DNA from: Hahella sp018986435
Lineage (GTDB): Bacteria; Pseudomonadota; Gammaproteobacteria; Pseudomonadales; Oleiphilaceae
Reading direction: 5' to 3'
DNA length: 64,000 bases
NCBI RefSeq assembly: GCF_050749805.1
Contig: NZ_CP192738.1
Coordinates: 3,596,001-3,660,000 of the forward strand
The translations under genes were made by a program, and so were the position numbers. The stretch's first letter is position 1, and the number at the start of each line of letters is the position of its first letter. The notes under the pieces are model-generated. The model was given only the letters and a program-made list of their open reading frames with translations, was not told the DNA's origin and made no database searches. This document shows, in pieces, positions 52,749 to 62,146 of the stretch.

Positions 52749-54365
52749 ATGAAGATAAGCAAACTACTGATGCTGGGCGCTATTTCTCTGATAAGCAGCG
52801 TGTGTACGGTAAGCGCAGTGGCGAAGCCCTACCCTCCAGGAACTCAACTCGCAGCCCGACAGGAAATTACGTTGAACAATGGCGGCGAGGTCACGTCTGT
52901 CGATCCCGCCAAGTATGCGGCGGAGCCCGCTTTTAATCTGGGTCGCGATCTGTTTGAAGGCCTCGCGATTCAGGACAAGACCGGTAAAACCATTCCCGGA
53001 GTGGCGGAGAGCTGGTCGGTCAATGACGACAACACCGTCTACACATTCAAATTACGTCGCTCACAATGGTCAAACGGCGAGCCGGTGACCGCTCACGACT
53101 TTGTTTATAGCTGGCGTCGCCTGCTTGATCCCAAAACCGCCTCTCCTTACGCCTGGTTCGCCGCCATGCCGAAAATCAAGAACTCGGCGCAGATCATGAA
53201 AGGCGAAGCGGACCCCGCGACCCTCGGCGTGCGCGCGGTGGATGATTACACCTTTGAAGTCACCCTGGAGCAATCCGTTCCTTTCTTCCTCAAGCTCATC
53301 ACCCATCCGGTGCTGGTCCCTCTGCATGAGGCTACCGTTGAGAAATACGGCGCTGCGTGGACGCAGCCGGCGAATATCGTCACCAACGGCGCTTTTACCG
53401 TGTCCGAGTGGAAAGTGAACGAAAAAATGGTGCTGAAGAAAAACCCTCATTACTGGGATGCGGATAATGTGGTGCTGGAAAAAATCACCTGGCTGCCCAT
53501 CGGCGACGCCAATGTGGCCCTGAATCGCTATCTGGCTGGTGAGATTGATCAGGCGCTATCCATTCCTTCCGCGCAGAAGAAGCAACTGCTGAAGAAGTTC
53601 CCAGAAGAAGTGGCTAACACCAGCGCGTCCCTGGGCTCCGTTTACTACTACATGAACACCGTCGCCGGGCCCACCCAGGATGTACGCGTGCGCACCGCCC
53701 TGTCCTACGCCATTGACCGCGACATCATGACCAAGGCGATTCTGAATAACGGCGGCGTGCCTATGTACACCCTGGTGCCGCCGCAGACCGACGGCTACAA
53801 GCCTTACACGCCCGAGTACGCCACCTGGACGCAGAAACAGCGCAACGAAAAAGCCAAACATCTGCTGACGGAAGCAGGCTATGGCAAAGACAAGCCGTTG
53901 AAGCTGACCTTCACCGTGCCCACGTTCTCCAATGACGTGAAGATCGCCACCGCCATGGCTGGCATGTGGAAGAGCGTGCTGGGCGTGCAGGTGGAGATCA
54001 AGCAGCTGGAGCCGAAAGTGTTCTACGCCCTCAAAGAAACCGGCGACATTCACCGCGGCGGCTGGGTCGCCGATTACAATGAAGCCTCCTCCTGGCTGGA
54101 CGTCTTCGTCTCCTCCGGCGAATTCAACGACTCCAAATACAGCAACCCGCGCTACGACCAACTCATGCAAGCCTCCAAGGTGCTGAGCGATCCCTCCAAG
54201 GAATACCGTGAGGCGGAGACGCTGTTGATCAACGATATGGCGATCATCCCGGTGTACCGCTACGGCAATGATCAGTACCTGATCAAACCCTATATCGGCG
54301 GCTATGAACGCACCAATCCGGAAGCCTCCTACTACCGCAAGAACGTGTATGTGAAAGCCCATTAA
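52749..54365 (+). CDS. oppA: Oligopeptide ABC transporter, periplasmic binding protein OppA
   Basis: A 538-residue family 5 extracellular solute-binding protein with a signal peptide (MKISKLLMLGAISLISSVCTV to SAVA). Conserved OppA segments are present: EVTSVDPAKYAAEPAFNLGRDLFEGL, WSNGEPVTAHDFVYSWRRLLDP, TNGAFTVSEWKVNEKM and GWVADYNEASSWLDVF. It captures oligopeptides in the periplasm for the permease encoded next. GAGG precedes the ATG. A terminator-like hairpin separates it from oppB, which would give more OppA than membrane components, as is common for binding-protein genes. Confidence 0.93.
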   Translation: MKISKLLMLGAISLISSVCTVSAVAKPYPPGTQLAARQEITLNNGGEVTSVDPAKYAAEPAFNLGRDLFEGLAIQDKTGKTIPGVAESWSVNDDNTVYTFKLRRSQWSNGEPVTAHDFVYSWRRLLDPKTASPYAWFAAMPKIKNSAQIMKGEADPATLGVRAVDDYTFEVTLEQSVPFFLKLITHPVLVPLHEATVEKYGAAWTQPANIVTNGAFTVSEWKVNEKMVLKKNPHYWDADNVVLEKITWLPIGDANVALNRYLAGEIDQALSIPSAQKKQLLKKFPEEVANTSASLGSVYYYMNTVAGPTQDVRVRTALSYAIDRDIMTKAILNNGGVPMYTLVPPQTDGYKPYTPEYATWTQKQRNEKAKHLLTEAGYGKDKPLKLTFTVPTFSNDVKIATAMAGMWKSVLGVQVEIKQLEPKVFYALKETGDIHRGGWVADYNEASSWLDVFVSSGEFNDSKYSNPRYDQLMQASKVLSDPSKEYREAETLLINDMAIIPVYRYGNDQYLIKPYIGGYERTNPEASYYRKNVYVKAH

Positions 54366-54379
54366 GTGGGCGATCTCTT

Positions 54380-54425
54380 GGCCTGGATGTCGGAAGTACA
54401 GAGCCGGTGCGTCCAGGCCCTTTTT
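54380..54425 (+). terminator. Attenuator-type terminator between oppA and oppB
   Basis: GGCCTGGA (54380-54387) pairs with TCCAGGCC (54412-54419), followed by CTTTTT. Partial termination here would lower expression of the downstream membrane and ATPase genes relative to oppA. Confidence 0.65.
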
Positions 54426-54448
54426 AACGGATTCCTGAGAGCGTCATT

Positions 54449-55369
54449 ATGTTGCTATACATTTTGCGTCGCCTGTTGATCGCCATTCCGACGCTGCTGT
54501 TCATCGCCCTGGTGTCGTTCTGGCTGATGCACGTCGCTCCCGGCGGCCCTTTCGACATGGAGCGTCCCATGCCGGAAATCGTGCGCGCCAATATCGAAGC
54601 CAAATACCATCTGAACGAGCCGTTTTTCACCCAGTTTTTCATCTATGTTCGCGACTTCATACAAGGCGATCTGGGACCCAGTTTCGTGTACCAGGACTTC
54701 ACCGTGACGCAGCTGGTGGCTCAGTCCTGGCCAGTGTCGGCGACGCTGGGCGTGTTGTCCTTCTGTATTTCCGTGCCGGTGGGCATGCTGCTGGGAACCC
54801 TGGCGGCGTTCAATCGCAACAGCAAGCTCGACTACTTTCTGATGTCGTTGTCCATGACTGGCGTGGTGGTGCCCGCTTTCGTGCTGGCGCCAGTGCTGGT
54901 CACGATCTTCGCTATTCAACTGGACTGGCTGCCCGCCGGCGGCTGGGAAGGCGGCAAAACGGCCTTTCTGATTTTGCCTGTATTGAGCCTCGCCATCGGC
55001 TCCGTCGCCAGCATCGCCCGGGTCATGCGCGGCGCCATGATTGAGACGTTAAACCAGCCTTATATCCGCACCGCCATCGCCAAAGGCCTCTCCACGCCCT
55101 ACTTGCTGTTTCATCATGCCCTGCGGCCCTCGTTGATCCCTGTGGTGGCGATGTTAGGCCCTGCGTTTGTCGCGGTGGTCACAGGATCAGTGATTATCGA
55201 TATCTTCTTCGGCACCGGCGGCATGGGGCAGCACTTCGTCTCCGGTGCGCTGAATCGGGACTATGGCCTGGTGATGGGCATCACCCTGATCGTGGCCTCG
55301 CTGACCATCTTTTTCAATCTGGTGGTGGACCTGCTGTACACCGTCATCGACCCGCGCATTCGCATTTAG
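54449..55369 (+). CDS. oppB: Oligopeptide ABC transporter permease OppB
   Basis: A 306-residue inner-membrane permease of the DppB/OppB type, starting MLLYILRRLLIAIPTLLFI with the usual first helix, HVAPGGPFDMERPMPE in the periplasmic loop and the EAA-like cytoplasmic loop ARVMRGAMIETLNQPYIRTAIAKG. It ends with an YTVIDPRIRI tail typical of the family. The gene is followed nine bases later by oppC. Confidence 0.93.
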   Translation: MLLYILRRLLIAIPTLLFIALVSFWLMHVAPGGPFDMERPMPEIVRANIEAKYHLNEPFFTQFFIYVRDFIQGDLGPSFVYQDFTVTQLVAQSWPVSATLGVLSFCISVPVGMLLGTLAAFNRNSKLDYFLMSLSMTGVVVPAFVLAPVLVTIFAIQLDWLPAGGWEGGKTAFLILPVLSLAIGSVASIARVMRGAMIETLNQPYIRTAIAKGLSTPYLLFHHALRPSLIPVVAMLGPAFVAVVTGSVIIDIFFGTGGMGQHFVSGALNRDYGLVMGITLIVASLTIFFNLVVDLLYTVIDPRIRI

Positions 55370-55378
55370 GAGGCCGTC

Positions 55379-56311
55379 GTGCTGACAACCAGAAAACTCG
55401 ATCCGCAATGGTTCTCCGATCAAGTTACGGCTCCTGTCGAAGCGGTGGCGGGACGCAGTCTGTGGCAGGACGCCTGGATGCGTTTCCGCAAGAACCGCGC
55501 CGCCATGGCGTCGGTGTACGTGTTGCTGTTTATCGTCGTTTGCATCGTCATCGGGCCCCATGTCGCGCCTTTCAGCCACGATGAAATCGATTGGAACGTG
55601 GTGGCCGATCCTTACGAGCTGGGCAAGCCCTCCCTGGAAACCGGGCATTACTTCGGCACCGACGATCTGGGTCAGGATCTGTTCGCCCGCACCATGCAAG
55701 GGGGGCGTCTCTCCATCATGGTGGGCTTTATGGGCGCCCTCGTCGCCGTAGTGATCGGAACGGTCTGGGGCGCTATTTCCGGTTATGTGGGCGGGCTGGT
55801 GGACAGCGTCATGATGCGGGTCATCGAAGTGCTGGACTCCGTGCCGTTCATGTTCATGGTGATCCTGTTCGTCACGCTCTTCGGCAACAATATCTATCTC
55901 ATATTTATCGTCATCGGCATGGTGTCCTGGCTCAACATCGCCCGCGTAGTGCGCGGCGTCACCTTCAGCATCAAGCGGCGCGAGTTTATCGAAGCGGCGC
56001 ACTCCATCGGCGTGTCCAAACTCACTATCGTGCGTCGCCATGTGCTGCCCAACGTGCTGGGCATTGTGATGGTGTATTCGTCGCTGATGGTGCCTGGCTT
56101 CATCATGTTCGAATCCTTCCTCAGCTTTTTGGGTCTGGGCGTGCAGCCGCCGGACACCAGTTGGGGAATTCTTATCGCCGAAGGGGCGAAAACCATCGAT
56201 GTGGCGCTCTGGCTGCTGATGTTTCCGTCTCTGTTTCTGGTCGCCACCCTGTTCTGTTTCAACTTCATCGGCGACGGCCTGCGCGACGCCCTTGATCCGA
56301 AGGACCGTTAA
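55379..56311 (+). CDS. oppC: Oligopeptide ABC transporter permease OppC
   Basis: A 310-residue permease of the DppC/OppC type with an N-terminal cytoplasmic segment (SLWQDAWMRFRKNRAAMAS), FGTDDLGQDLFARTMQGGRLS, and the EAA loop INIARVVRGV to EFIEAAHSIGVSK. It ends GDGLRDALDPKDR, the standard OppC tail. It is predicted to pair with OppB in the inner membrane. GTG at 55379 is the start, after GGAGG. Confidence 0.92.
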   Translation: MLTTRKLDPQWFSDQVTAPVEAVAGRSLWQDAWMRFRKNRAAMASVYVLLFIVVCIVIGPHVAPFSHDEIDWNVVADPYELGKPSLETGHYFGTDDLGQDLFARTMQGGRLSIMVGFMGALVAVVIGTVWGAISGYVGGLVDSVMMRVIEVLDSVPFMFMVILFVTLFGNNIYLIFIVIGMVSWLNIARVVRGVTFSIKRREFIEAAHSIGVSKLTIVRRHVLPNVLGIVMVYSSLMVPGFIMFESFLSFLGLGVQPPDTSWGILIAEGAKTIDVALWLLMFPSLFLVATLFCFNFIGDGLRDALDPKDR

Positions 56312-56381
56312 CTCTCATGCGCCCCGGACCTCTCATGCATCTAATAAAAAAGCAATCAGCCAGCAAGCGCCAGGAGCTCTC

Positions 56382-57371
56382 ATGACCATATTGTCCATCG
56401 AAAACATGAATGTTCGCTTCGAAACGCCGGACGGACTGGTGCAGGCGGTCAGCGATCTTTCCTTCACCGTGCGCGCCGGCGAAACCCTCGGCATTGTCGG
56501 GGAGTCAGGCTCCGGCAAAAGCCAGTCGGTGTTCGCCCTGATGGGACTCACCGCCGATAACGGCCGCGTGTCCGGCGTCGCCAATTTTCATGGCGAAAAT
56601 CTGCTGGCCATGAGCAAACGACAACTCAACCGCATTCGCGCGGAGAAAATCGGCATGATCTTTCAGGACCCGATGACCTCTCTGCATCCATTCCTGAAGA
56701 TCGACAAGCAGCTCACCGAAGTGCTGATGATTCATAAGGGCATGAGCAAAGCGGCGGCGCGGGCGGAATCCATCCGCATGCTGGACGCGGTGCGCATTCC
56801 CTCGCCGCAGGCGCGTATGGGCCAGTATCCTCACGAGCTGTCCGGCGGCATGCGGCAGCGCATCATGATCGCCATGGCGTTGCTGTGTCATCCAGAACTG
56901 TTGATCGCCGACGAGCCCACCACCGCCCTGGACGTGACCGTACAGGCGCAGATTCTGTCGCTATTGTGGGAGCTGCAGGGGGAATTCAATACCGCCATCC
57001 TGCTGATCACCCACGACATGGGCGTGGTCGCGGAAATGTGCGACCGGGTGCTGGTGATGTACGGCGGGCGCAAGATGGAAGAGGCGGACACGGAAACCCT
57101 GTTTGAGCGTCCGGCCCACCCTTACACCCAGGCCCTGCTGAAGGCGATTCCGTCGATCACCGAAGATATGCCGCGCCTGCCCACCATTCCCGGCAATCCG
57201 CCCAACGCGCTGATCAACAGCAAAGGCTGTCCGTTCCGGGAGCGCTGCGACTTGCAAAAGCCCACCTGCGAGACCGCCCTTCCGCCCCTGACGCGACTCG
57301 GCGCCACGCAACTGGCCGCCTGCCACGCACTGGCGCAGAACAAAACCACGCCCCTGGCGCGCACCGCCTGA
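56382..57371 (+). CDS. oppD: Oligopeptide ABC transporter ATPase OppD
   Basis: A 329-residue ATPase. The ATG at 56382 is preferred: AGGAG is six bases upstream and the family N-terminus (MTILSIENMNVRFET) begins there; the frame from 56292 would add 30 residues overlapping oppC. Motifs: Walker A GESGSGKSQ, signature LSGGMRQRIMIAMAL, Walker B LLIADEPTTALDV, switch His in ITHDMGVVAE. The C-terminal oligopeptide ABC extension carries the cysteine-rich CPFRERCDLQKPTC motif, probably binding an Fe-S cluster as in other OppD/DppD proteins. Confidence 0.93.
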   Translation: MTILSIENMNVRFETPDGLVQAVSDLSFTVRAGETLGIVGESGSGKSQSVFALMGLTADNGRVSGVANFHGENLLAMSKRQLNRIRAEKIGMIFQDPMTSLHPFLKIDKQLTEVLMIHKGMSKAAARAESIRMLDAVRIPSPQARMGQYPHELSGGMRQRIMIAMALLCHPELLIADEPTTALDVTVQAQILSLLWELQGEFNTAILLITHDMGVVAEMCDRVLVMYGGRKMEEADTETLFERPAHPYTQALLKAIPSITEDMPRLPTIPGNPPNALINSKGCPFRERCDLQKPTCETALPPLTRLGATQLAACHALAQNKTTPLARTA

Positions 57372-57395
57372 CGCCATCGACACAGGATCTGCTGG

Positions 57396-58391
57396 ATGAA
57401 CGCAAAAGAAGTCTTACTCTCCGCCCGAAACCTGGAAGTGCACTTTGCCATCGGCAAGCACATTCTGCCCAGCCGACGCCCGCGTCTGAAGGCGGTCAAC
57501 GGCATTGACGTGGATGTCTATCGCGGCGAAACCCTGGGCATTGTGGGCGAATCCGGCTGCGGCAAGTCCACCCTGGCGCGCGCCCTGTTGCGGCTGATCG
57601 AGCCCACTCGGGGCGAGTTGCGCTGGAAAGGCGAAGACATGCGCGGTTTCGACAAAAAAGCTCTGGTGCGTCGTCGCCGTGAGTTCCAGATGGTGTTTCA
57701 GGACCCCACCGCCAGTCTCAATCCCCGTTTGACGGTATCGGAATGCATCGCCGAGCCTCTGTTGACCCATGAGCCGGGTCTGCAACGCCGGGAAATCGAG
57801 CGCCGGGTGATCGCCATGATGGACAAGGTTGGTCTGTCTGCGAGTCAGCGCAACCGCTATCCCCACGAGTTTTCCGGCGGCCAGTGTCAGCGCGTCGGCA
57901 TCGCCCGCGCCCTGATTCTCAACCCGGATCTGGTGGTGTGCGATGAACCGGTCAGCGCGCTGGATGTGTCGATCCAGGCGCAGGTGATCAATCTGCTGGA
58001 CGACCTTAAGCAGGAAATGGGACTGACCCTGGTGATGATCGCCCACGACCTGAGCGTGGTGCGTCATATCAGCGATAGAGTCATGGTCATGTATCTGGGC
58101 AAGCCTATGGAAGTGGGCCTGTATGACCGGGTTTTCGATCAGGCGCAGCACCCCTACACCAAGGCGCTGTTGTCCGCGGTCCCGATCGCCAATCCCAGAC
58201 TGGCGCGGCAACGGGAGGTGCAGCTTTTGCCCGGCGATCTGCCCTCGCCGCTCAACCCGCCCAGCGGCTGCGTCTTTCGCACCAGATGCCCGGAGGCCAC
58301 CGATCTCTGCGGGAGCCAGCCGCCCACTCAGAGCGGCTCTGACGAGCATCATATTTTCTGTTCCAACACCTTGTTATTGGCGGGCCAATGA
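57396..58391 (+). CDS. oppF: Oligopeptide ABC transporter ATPase OppF
   Basis: The 331-residue partner ATPase: Walker A GESGCGKST, signature FSGGQCQRVGIARAL (Cys where Arg is usual), Walker B LVVCDEPVSALDV, switch His in IAHDLSVVRH, and the C-terminal CVFRTRCPEATDLC cysteine motif. It begins 25 bases after oppD and is followed, 127 bases on, by an aminopeptidase gene. Together OppD and OppF drive peptide import. Confidence 0.93.
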   Translation: MNAKEVLLSARNLEVHFAIGKHILPSRRPRLKAVNGIDVDVYRGETLGIVGESGCGKSTLARALLRLIEPTRGELRWKGEDMRGFDKKALVRRRREFQMVFQDPTASLNPRLTVSECIAEPLLTHEPGLQRREIERRVIAMMDKVGLSASQRNRYPHEFSGGQCQRVGIARALILNPDLVVCDEPVSALDVSIQAQVINLLDDLKQEMGLTLVMIAHDLSVVRHISDRVMVMYLGKPMEVGLYDRVFDQAQHPYTKALLSAVPIANPRLARQREVQLLPGDLPSPLNPPSGCVFRTRCPEATDLCGSQPPTQSGSDEHHIFCSNTLLLAGQ

Positions 58392-58517
58392 GATCGCTCG
58401 CCAACATGCCGGCGCCGGGATGCGCTTATCGTGGGAGACAGCACCTGACACGCGCAGGGTCTGTCGTTTTCAGTTTTTCCGCCGATTTAATCGTCTGTCA
58501 TTAGGAAGTTTTAAACT

Positions 58518-60305
58518 ATGAACACGCCCTCAGTCACGCAACGACTCGAACACCTTCGCAAGGCGATGGACAAGCAGGCGTTCGCCGCCTATATCGTCAC
58601 CAACAACGACCCGCATTCCAGTGAGTATTCGGCTGATCATTGGCTGACGCGGACCTGGATTTCTGGTTTCAACGGTTCGGCGGGCAATGTGGTCGTCACC
58701 GGCGATGGCGGCGGCCTGTGGACGGACGGTCGTTACTTTATTCAGGCGGAGGAGCAACTGGCGGGATCTGGCCTCAAGCTCTTCAAGGCCAGGCTGCCGG
58801 AGACGCCTACGATTCCCCAGTGGCTGGCCGCCACGCTGCCGGAAAACGCCCGCGTGGGCGTGGACGGTCGCTCGATCAGCCGCGCATTTTATCAGGAGCT
58901 GTTGGAAGCCTTCGCGCCCAAGTCGATTCAGTTGGTTCTGGATCAGGACCTGATCACGCCGCTCTGGTATGACCGCCCCGCCCGTCCCAAAGCGCCAGTG
59001 TTCAACCATGAGTTACGTTACGCCGGCGTGGACGCCCAGGAAAAAATGCAGCGCATTCGCGACTGGATGACGGAGCAACAGGTGGACGGTTTGCTGGTCT
59101 CCACGCTGGACGATGTGATGTGGGCGCTGAATATTCGCGGCGGCGATACGCCCTATTGCCCGATTTCCGAGTCCTATCTGCTGGTCACCGCGCAGCAAAG
59201 TCAGGTCTTCATCGATCGCGACAAATTGCCTGAAGCGGTGGAGTGCACCCTGGCGGAATATGGCGTGACGGCGCACAGCTATGAGCTTGTCGTCGAGGCG
59301 GTGAATCAATTGCCGGAAGGCTGCAAGCTGTCCATCAATCCCGCCAGCGCCAACAGCCTGTTGGTCAACCAGATCAAGCCTGAGATCACGCTGATGGAAA
59401 CACCCTGCCCGGTCACCGACATGAAGGCGCAGAAGAATCCCACGGAAATGGAGAACTTCGAGCAGGCGCTGCGTCTGGACGGCGTGGCCATGGTGAATTT
59501 CATGTACTGGCTGCAGGTGCAGGTTCCCGGCGGCAAGGTCACCGAGTTGTCTGCGGAGAAGCAGTTGCGGGAGTATCGCCGCGCCACGTCCAGCTATATC
59601 AGCGACAGTTTCCGCACCATCGCCGGGTTTGGCCCTCACGCGGCGAAGATGCACTATTCCGCCGGCGCCGACAGCAACGCCACCGTGGATGAGAGCAACT
59701 TCTTCCTGGTGGATTCCGGCGGCCAATATCCGGGCGGCACTACCGACATCACCCGCACCTTTCATTTTGGAACGCCCACCGCGCAGCAATGCAAGGACTA
59801 CACGCTAGTGCTCAAGGCGGTGATACGGCTGACGCAGACCGTGTTTCTGAAAGGGGCCACCGGCGCCAATCTGGATATCATGGCGCGGGGCATGCTGTGG
59901 CGTCATCGCATCGACTACAAGTGCGGCACCGGCCATGGCGTCGGTCTGTGTCTGAACGTGCATGAAGGCCCGCAAAATTTCTCGCAGAATCCCAAAGAAG
60001 TCGCCCTCAAACCTGGCATGGTCATCACCAATGAACCCGGCGTGTATCGCGAAGGCGAGTATGGCGTGCGCATCGAAAACATCATGAAAGTGGTGGAGCT
60101 GGAGGAAAACGAGTTTGGCGTCTTCTATGGATTCGAAACCATCACCCTGGCGCCCATCGCGGTCAACGCTCTGGATATGTCCATGCTCAGCACGGAGGAA
60201 ACCGATTGGCTCAACGCCTATCACTGGCGCGTGTACGAAGCGCTCAGCCCCTATCTGGAAGCGGCGCAAACCGCCTGGTTGAGGAACGCCACCAAGCCGG
60301 TTTAA
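58518..60305 (+). CDS. Xaa-Pro aminopeptidase (M24B family)
   Basis: A 595-residue cytoplasmic metallopeptidase of the large three-domain type (two creatinase-N-like domains, then a pita-bread catalytic domain). The dinuclear metal ligands are visible: Asp in FFLVDSGGQY, Asp in TTDITRTF, His in GTGHGVGLCLNVHEGP, Glu in TNEPGVYREG and Glu in GVRIENIM. It removes N-terminal residues before proline. Placement right behind oppABCDF suggests that it processes imported proline-containing peptides. AGGAAG precedes the ATG at 58518. Confidence 0.9.
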   Translation: MNTPSVTQRLEHLRKAMDKQAFAAYIVTNNDPHSSEYSADHWLTRTWISGFNGSAGNVVVTGDGGGLWTDGRYFIQAEEQLAGSGLKLFKARLPETPTIPQWLAATLPENARVGVDGRSISRAFYQELLEAFAPKSIQLVLDQDLITPLWYDRPARPKAPVFNHELRYAGVDAQEKMQRIRDWMTEQQVDGLLVSTLDDVMWALNIRGGDTPYCPISESYLLVTAQQSQVFIDRDKLPEAVECTLAEYGVTAHSYELVVEAVNQLPEGCKLSINPASANSLLVNQIKPEITLMETPCPVTDMKAQKNPTEMENFEQALRLDGVAMVNFMYWLQVQVPGGKVTELSAEKQLREYRRATSSYISDSFRTIAGFGPHAAKMHYSAGADSNATVDESNFFLVDSGGQYPGGTTDITRTFHFGTPTAQQCKDYTLVLKAVIRLTQTVFLKGATGANLDIMARGMLWRHRIDYKCGTGHGVGLCLNVHEGPQNFSQNPKEVALKPGMVITNEPGVYREGEYGVRIENIMKVVELEENEFGVFYGFETITLAPIAVNALDMSMLSTEETDWLNAYHWRVYEALSPYLEAAQTAWLRNATKPV

Positions 60306-60429
60306 CCGCGCAGATCAAACAAACACGCCGTTTTTAGCTTTACCCGTTTATCTGAAATTGACAGGGCCTGTTCATGTTCGGGCCCTGCCTCTCGCGGCGT
60401 ATCGCCGCACCTGCGCATCCGTGCGCCCG

Positions 60430-60466
60430 GTTATTAACCTGTCAATGTTGGCGCCAGGTTAATAAC
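60430..60466 (+). other. Perfect 12-bp inverted repeat between aminopeptidase and terminator
   Basis: GTTATTAACCTG (60430-60441) and its exact complement (60455-60466) flank a 13-base loop, 46 bases upstream of a strong terminator. It could be a structured 3' end of the opp-aminopeptidase mRNA, a 3'-derived small RNA or a protein-binding site. Confidence 0.4.
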
Positions 60467-60511
60467 AAGCAGTACAGGTAGTAGAAGTACAAGAAGGTCC
60501 ATCCATGTATT

Positions 60512-60537
60512 GCCCGGCGTTCGCCGGGCTTTTTTTT
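60512..60537 (+). terminator. Strong rho-independent terminator
   Basis: GCCCGGCG (60512-60519), TT loop, CGCCGGGC (60522-60529), then eight T residues. It ends the rightward opp-aminopeptidase transcript, 206 bases after the stop codon. Confidence 0.85.
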
Positions 60538-60553
60538 GCGGGATTCGAAGCGC

Positions 60554-61105
60554 TTACTGCCCCCGCACAAACTCGGTCCGCCAGTTTTGGATATGGGTGA
60601 GATAACGCTGACAGGCGACATCCAGTTCCGCATCCGTCAGGTAGTCGGCCTGATACACCACAAACGGATCGCCCCAGGGCAGGCGGCAGCGATTGGCGGT
60701 CGCTTGCAGCGGTGTCAGCAGGGTTTCCATGGTGAAACGATTCTGCCCGCGAGGTTGATAAGCCGCCTCGGTATTGCCGGCGGTGGTGGCGATCATGATA
60801 GGCGCGCCTTCGAAGCGGCGCCCGGTGTTTTCGTAGTCCAGGTAGTACATGTGGGTCAGCACGAGGTCCTGCCAGCGCTGCAACAATGGCGGCGTGGAGT
60901 ACCACTGAACAGGAAATTGCAGAATCAGACGCTCGCTTTGCAGCAGTCGGTCGATCTCAGTGGCGACATCAATGCGCTCATCCGGATACAGCCGATTCAT
61001 ATCCACCACTTCCAGGTTGTCGAGGGTTTGCGCCGCCGCCATCAGTGCAGCGTTGATGCGTGAAGGGCGATAGCGGGAGTGGAACATCAGCAGTGTGGTT
61101 TTCAT
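60554..61105 (-). CDS. NAD(P)H:quinone oxidoreductase-like flavodoxin-fold protein
   Basis: A 183-residue flavodoxin_2-type protein (KefF/MdaB-like). It starts MKTTLLMFHSRYRPSRINAALM, has LILQFPVQWYSTPPLLQRW (the QFPxxWYSxPxxxK-type motif near residue 80) and IMIATTAGNTEAAY before a variable C-terminus. It is expected to bind FMN or FAD and reduce quinones or other electrophiles with NAD(P)H. It is divergent from a LysR gene 122 bases away, which probably senses its substrate. Confidence 0.8.
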   Translation of the reverse strand: MKTTLLMFHSRYRPSRINAALMAAAQTLDNLEVVDMNRLYPDERIDVATEIDRLLQSERLILQFPVQWYSTPPLLQRWQDLVLTHMYYLDYENTGRRFEGAPIMIATTAGNTEAAYQPRGQNRFTMETLLTPLQATANRCRLPWGDPFVVYQADYLTDAELDVACQRYLTHIQNWRTEFVRGQ

Positions 61106-61227
61106 CGTTGGCAGTCCTATTCAGTTGGTTTTCAGCGCGTTGCTGCGCTGTGTGTCGATAGGTGCTAGATTGCGCCACGGGCTTATATTAATCTAATCGA
61201 TAGTTTATATATTTGATTATTCGTTTT

Positions 61228-62121
61228 ATGAATTTACGCGGCGTCGATTTAAATCTGTTAGTGATTCTGGATGCGTTAATGGACGAGCGTCATGTCACGC
61301 GCGCAGCGAAGCGCCTGCACTTGTCGCAGCCAGCCACTTCCAGCGCCCTGGAACGCTGTCGCCACCTGTTTGGCGATCCTCTGCTGATTCGCGGTCGTGG
61401 CGAGATGCGCCTCAGCGCCAAAGCGGAATCCCTGCGCGAGCCCATCAAGGCCTTATTGACGCAGGCGGAGCGCGTGATTAATCAGGCTGATACGCCTCTG
61501 GCTGAACTGCGCCAGACCATACGCATCCTGATGGCGGACTTTCCCGTTTCCGCGCTGCTGGGGCCGTTACATCAACGCCTGCTGACCAGCGCCCCCAATC
61601 TGGATCTGATCGTGCAGCCCTGGCATGGCGCCAAGTCCGCCCTGGAGCAGCTCGCAAAAGGTGAAGCCGATCTGGCCGTATCGGTGTTCCCCAATGTCGG
61701 CGCCTCATTCCGCTGCGTTGAACTGTTGTATGAAGACTATTGCGTGCTGATGCGCAAAGACCATCCCGCCGCCCAGGACTTCAACCTGCAGCAATGGCTC
61801 GCCTATCCCCATGTCCTGGTCTCCGGCCGCGGCGACGCCGACAGCCCCGTCGACCAAACCCTGCAAGCCCACGGACTACGCCGCCGCGTCGCCCTCGTCG
61901 TCCCTTACTTCCAAATGGCCCCCGACCTCGTCGCCCAATCCGACTACATCGCCCTCCTCCCCATCCACTGCGTCCCCCAAGACACCACAAAATTCACCGT
62001 CTTCCCACCCCCCATACCAGTAGAAGGCTTCCCACTGCACCTGGCGTGGCATGTGAGACGCCAAGGGGATCAGGCGGTGAATCATGTGGCTGGGGTGATT
62101 CGGGAGGTTACTGGGGGGTGA
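61228..62121 (+). CDS. LysR-family transcriptional regulator (NodD/NahR-like)
   Basis: A 297-residue LTTR starting at ATG 61228 (MNLRGVDLNLLVILDALMDE), the N-terminus usual for the NodD/NahR branch. HTH: HVTRAAKRLHLSQPATSSALERCR. The effector domain follows, with RQTIRILMADFPVSALLGPL near residue 95. It is divergent from the quinone-reductase-like gene and likely regulates it. Codon use shifts from about 61790 to 62030 into very C-rich wording, and the last ~85 bases are G-rich. Confidence 0.88.
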   Translation: MNLRGVDLNLLVILDALMDERHVTRAAKRLHLSQPATSSALERCRHLFGDPLLIRGRGEMRLSAKAESLREPIKALLTQAERVINQADTPLAELRQTIRILMADFPVSALLGPLHQRLLTSAPNLDLIVQPWHGAKSALEQLAKGEADLAVSVFPNVGASFRCVELLYEDYCVLMRKDHPAAQDFNLQQWLAYPHVLVSGRGDADSPVDQTLQAHGLRRRVALVVPYFQMAPDLVAQSDYIALLPIHCVPQDTTKFTVFPPPIPVEGFPLHLAWHVRRQGDQAVNHVAGVIREVTGG

Positions 62122-62146
62122 ATTGTGTAATTATCCCCCATACACT

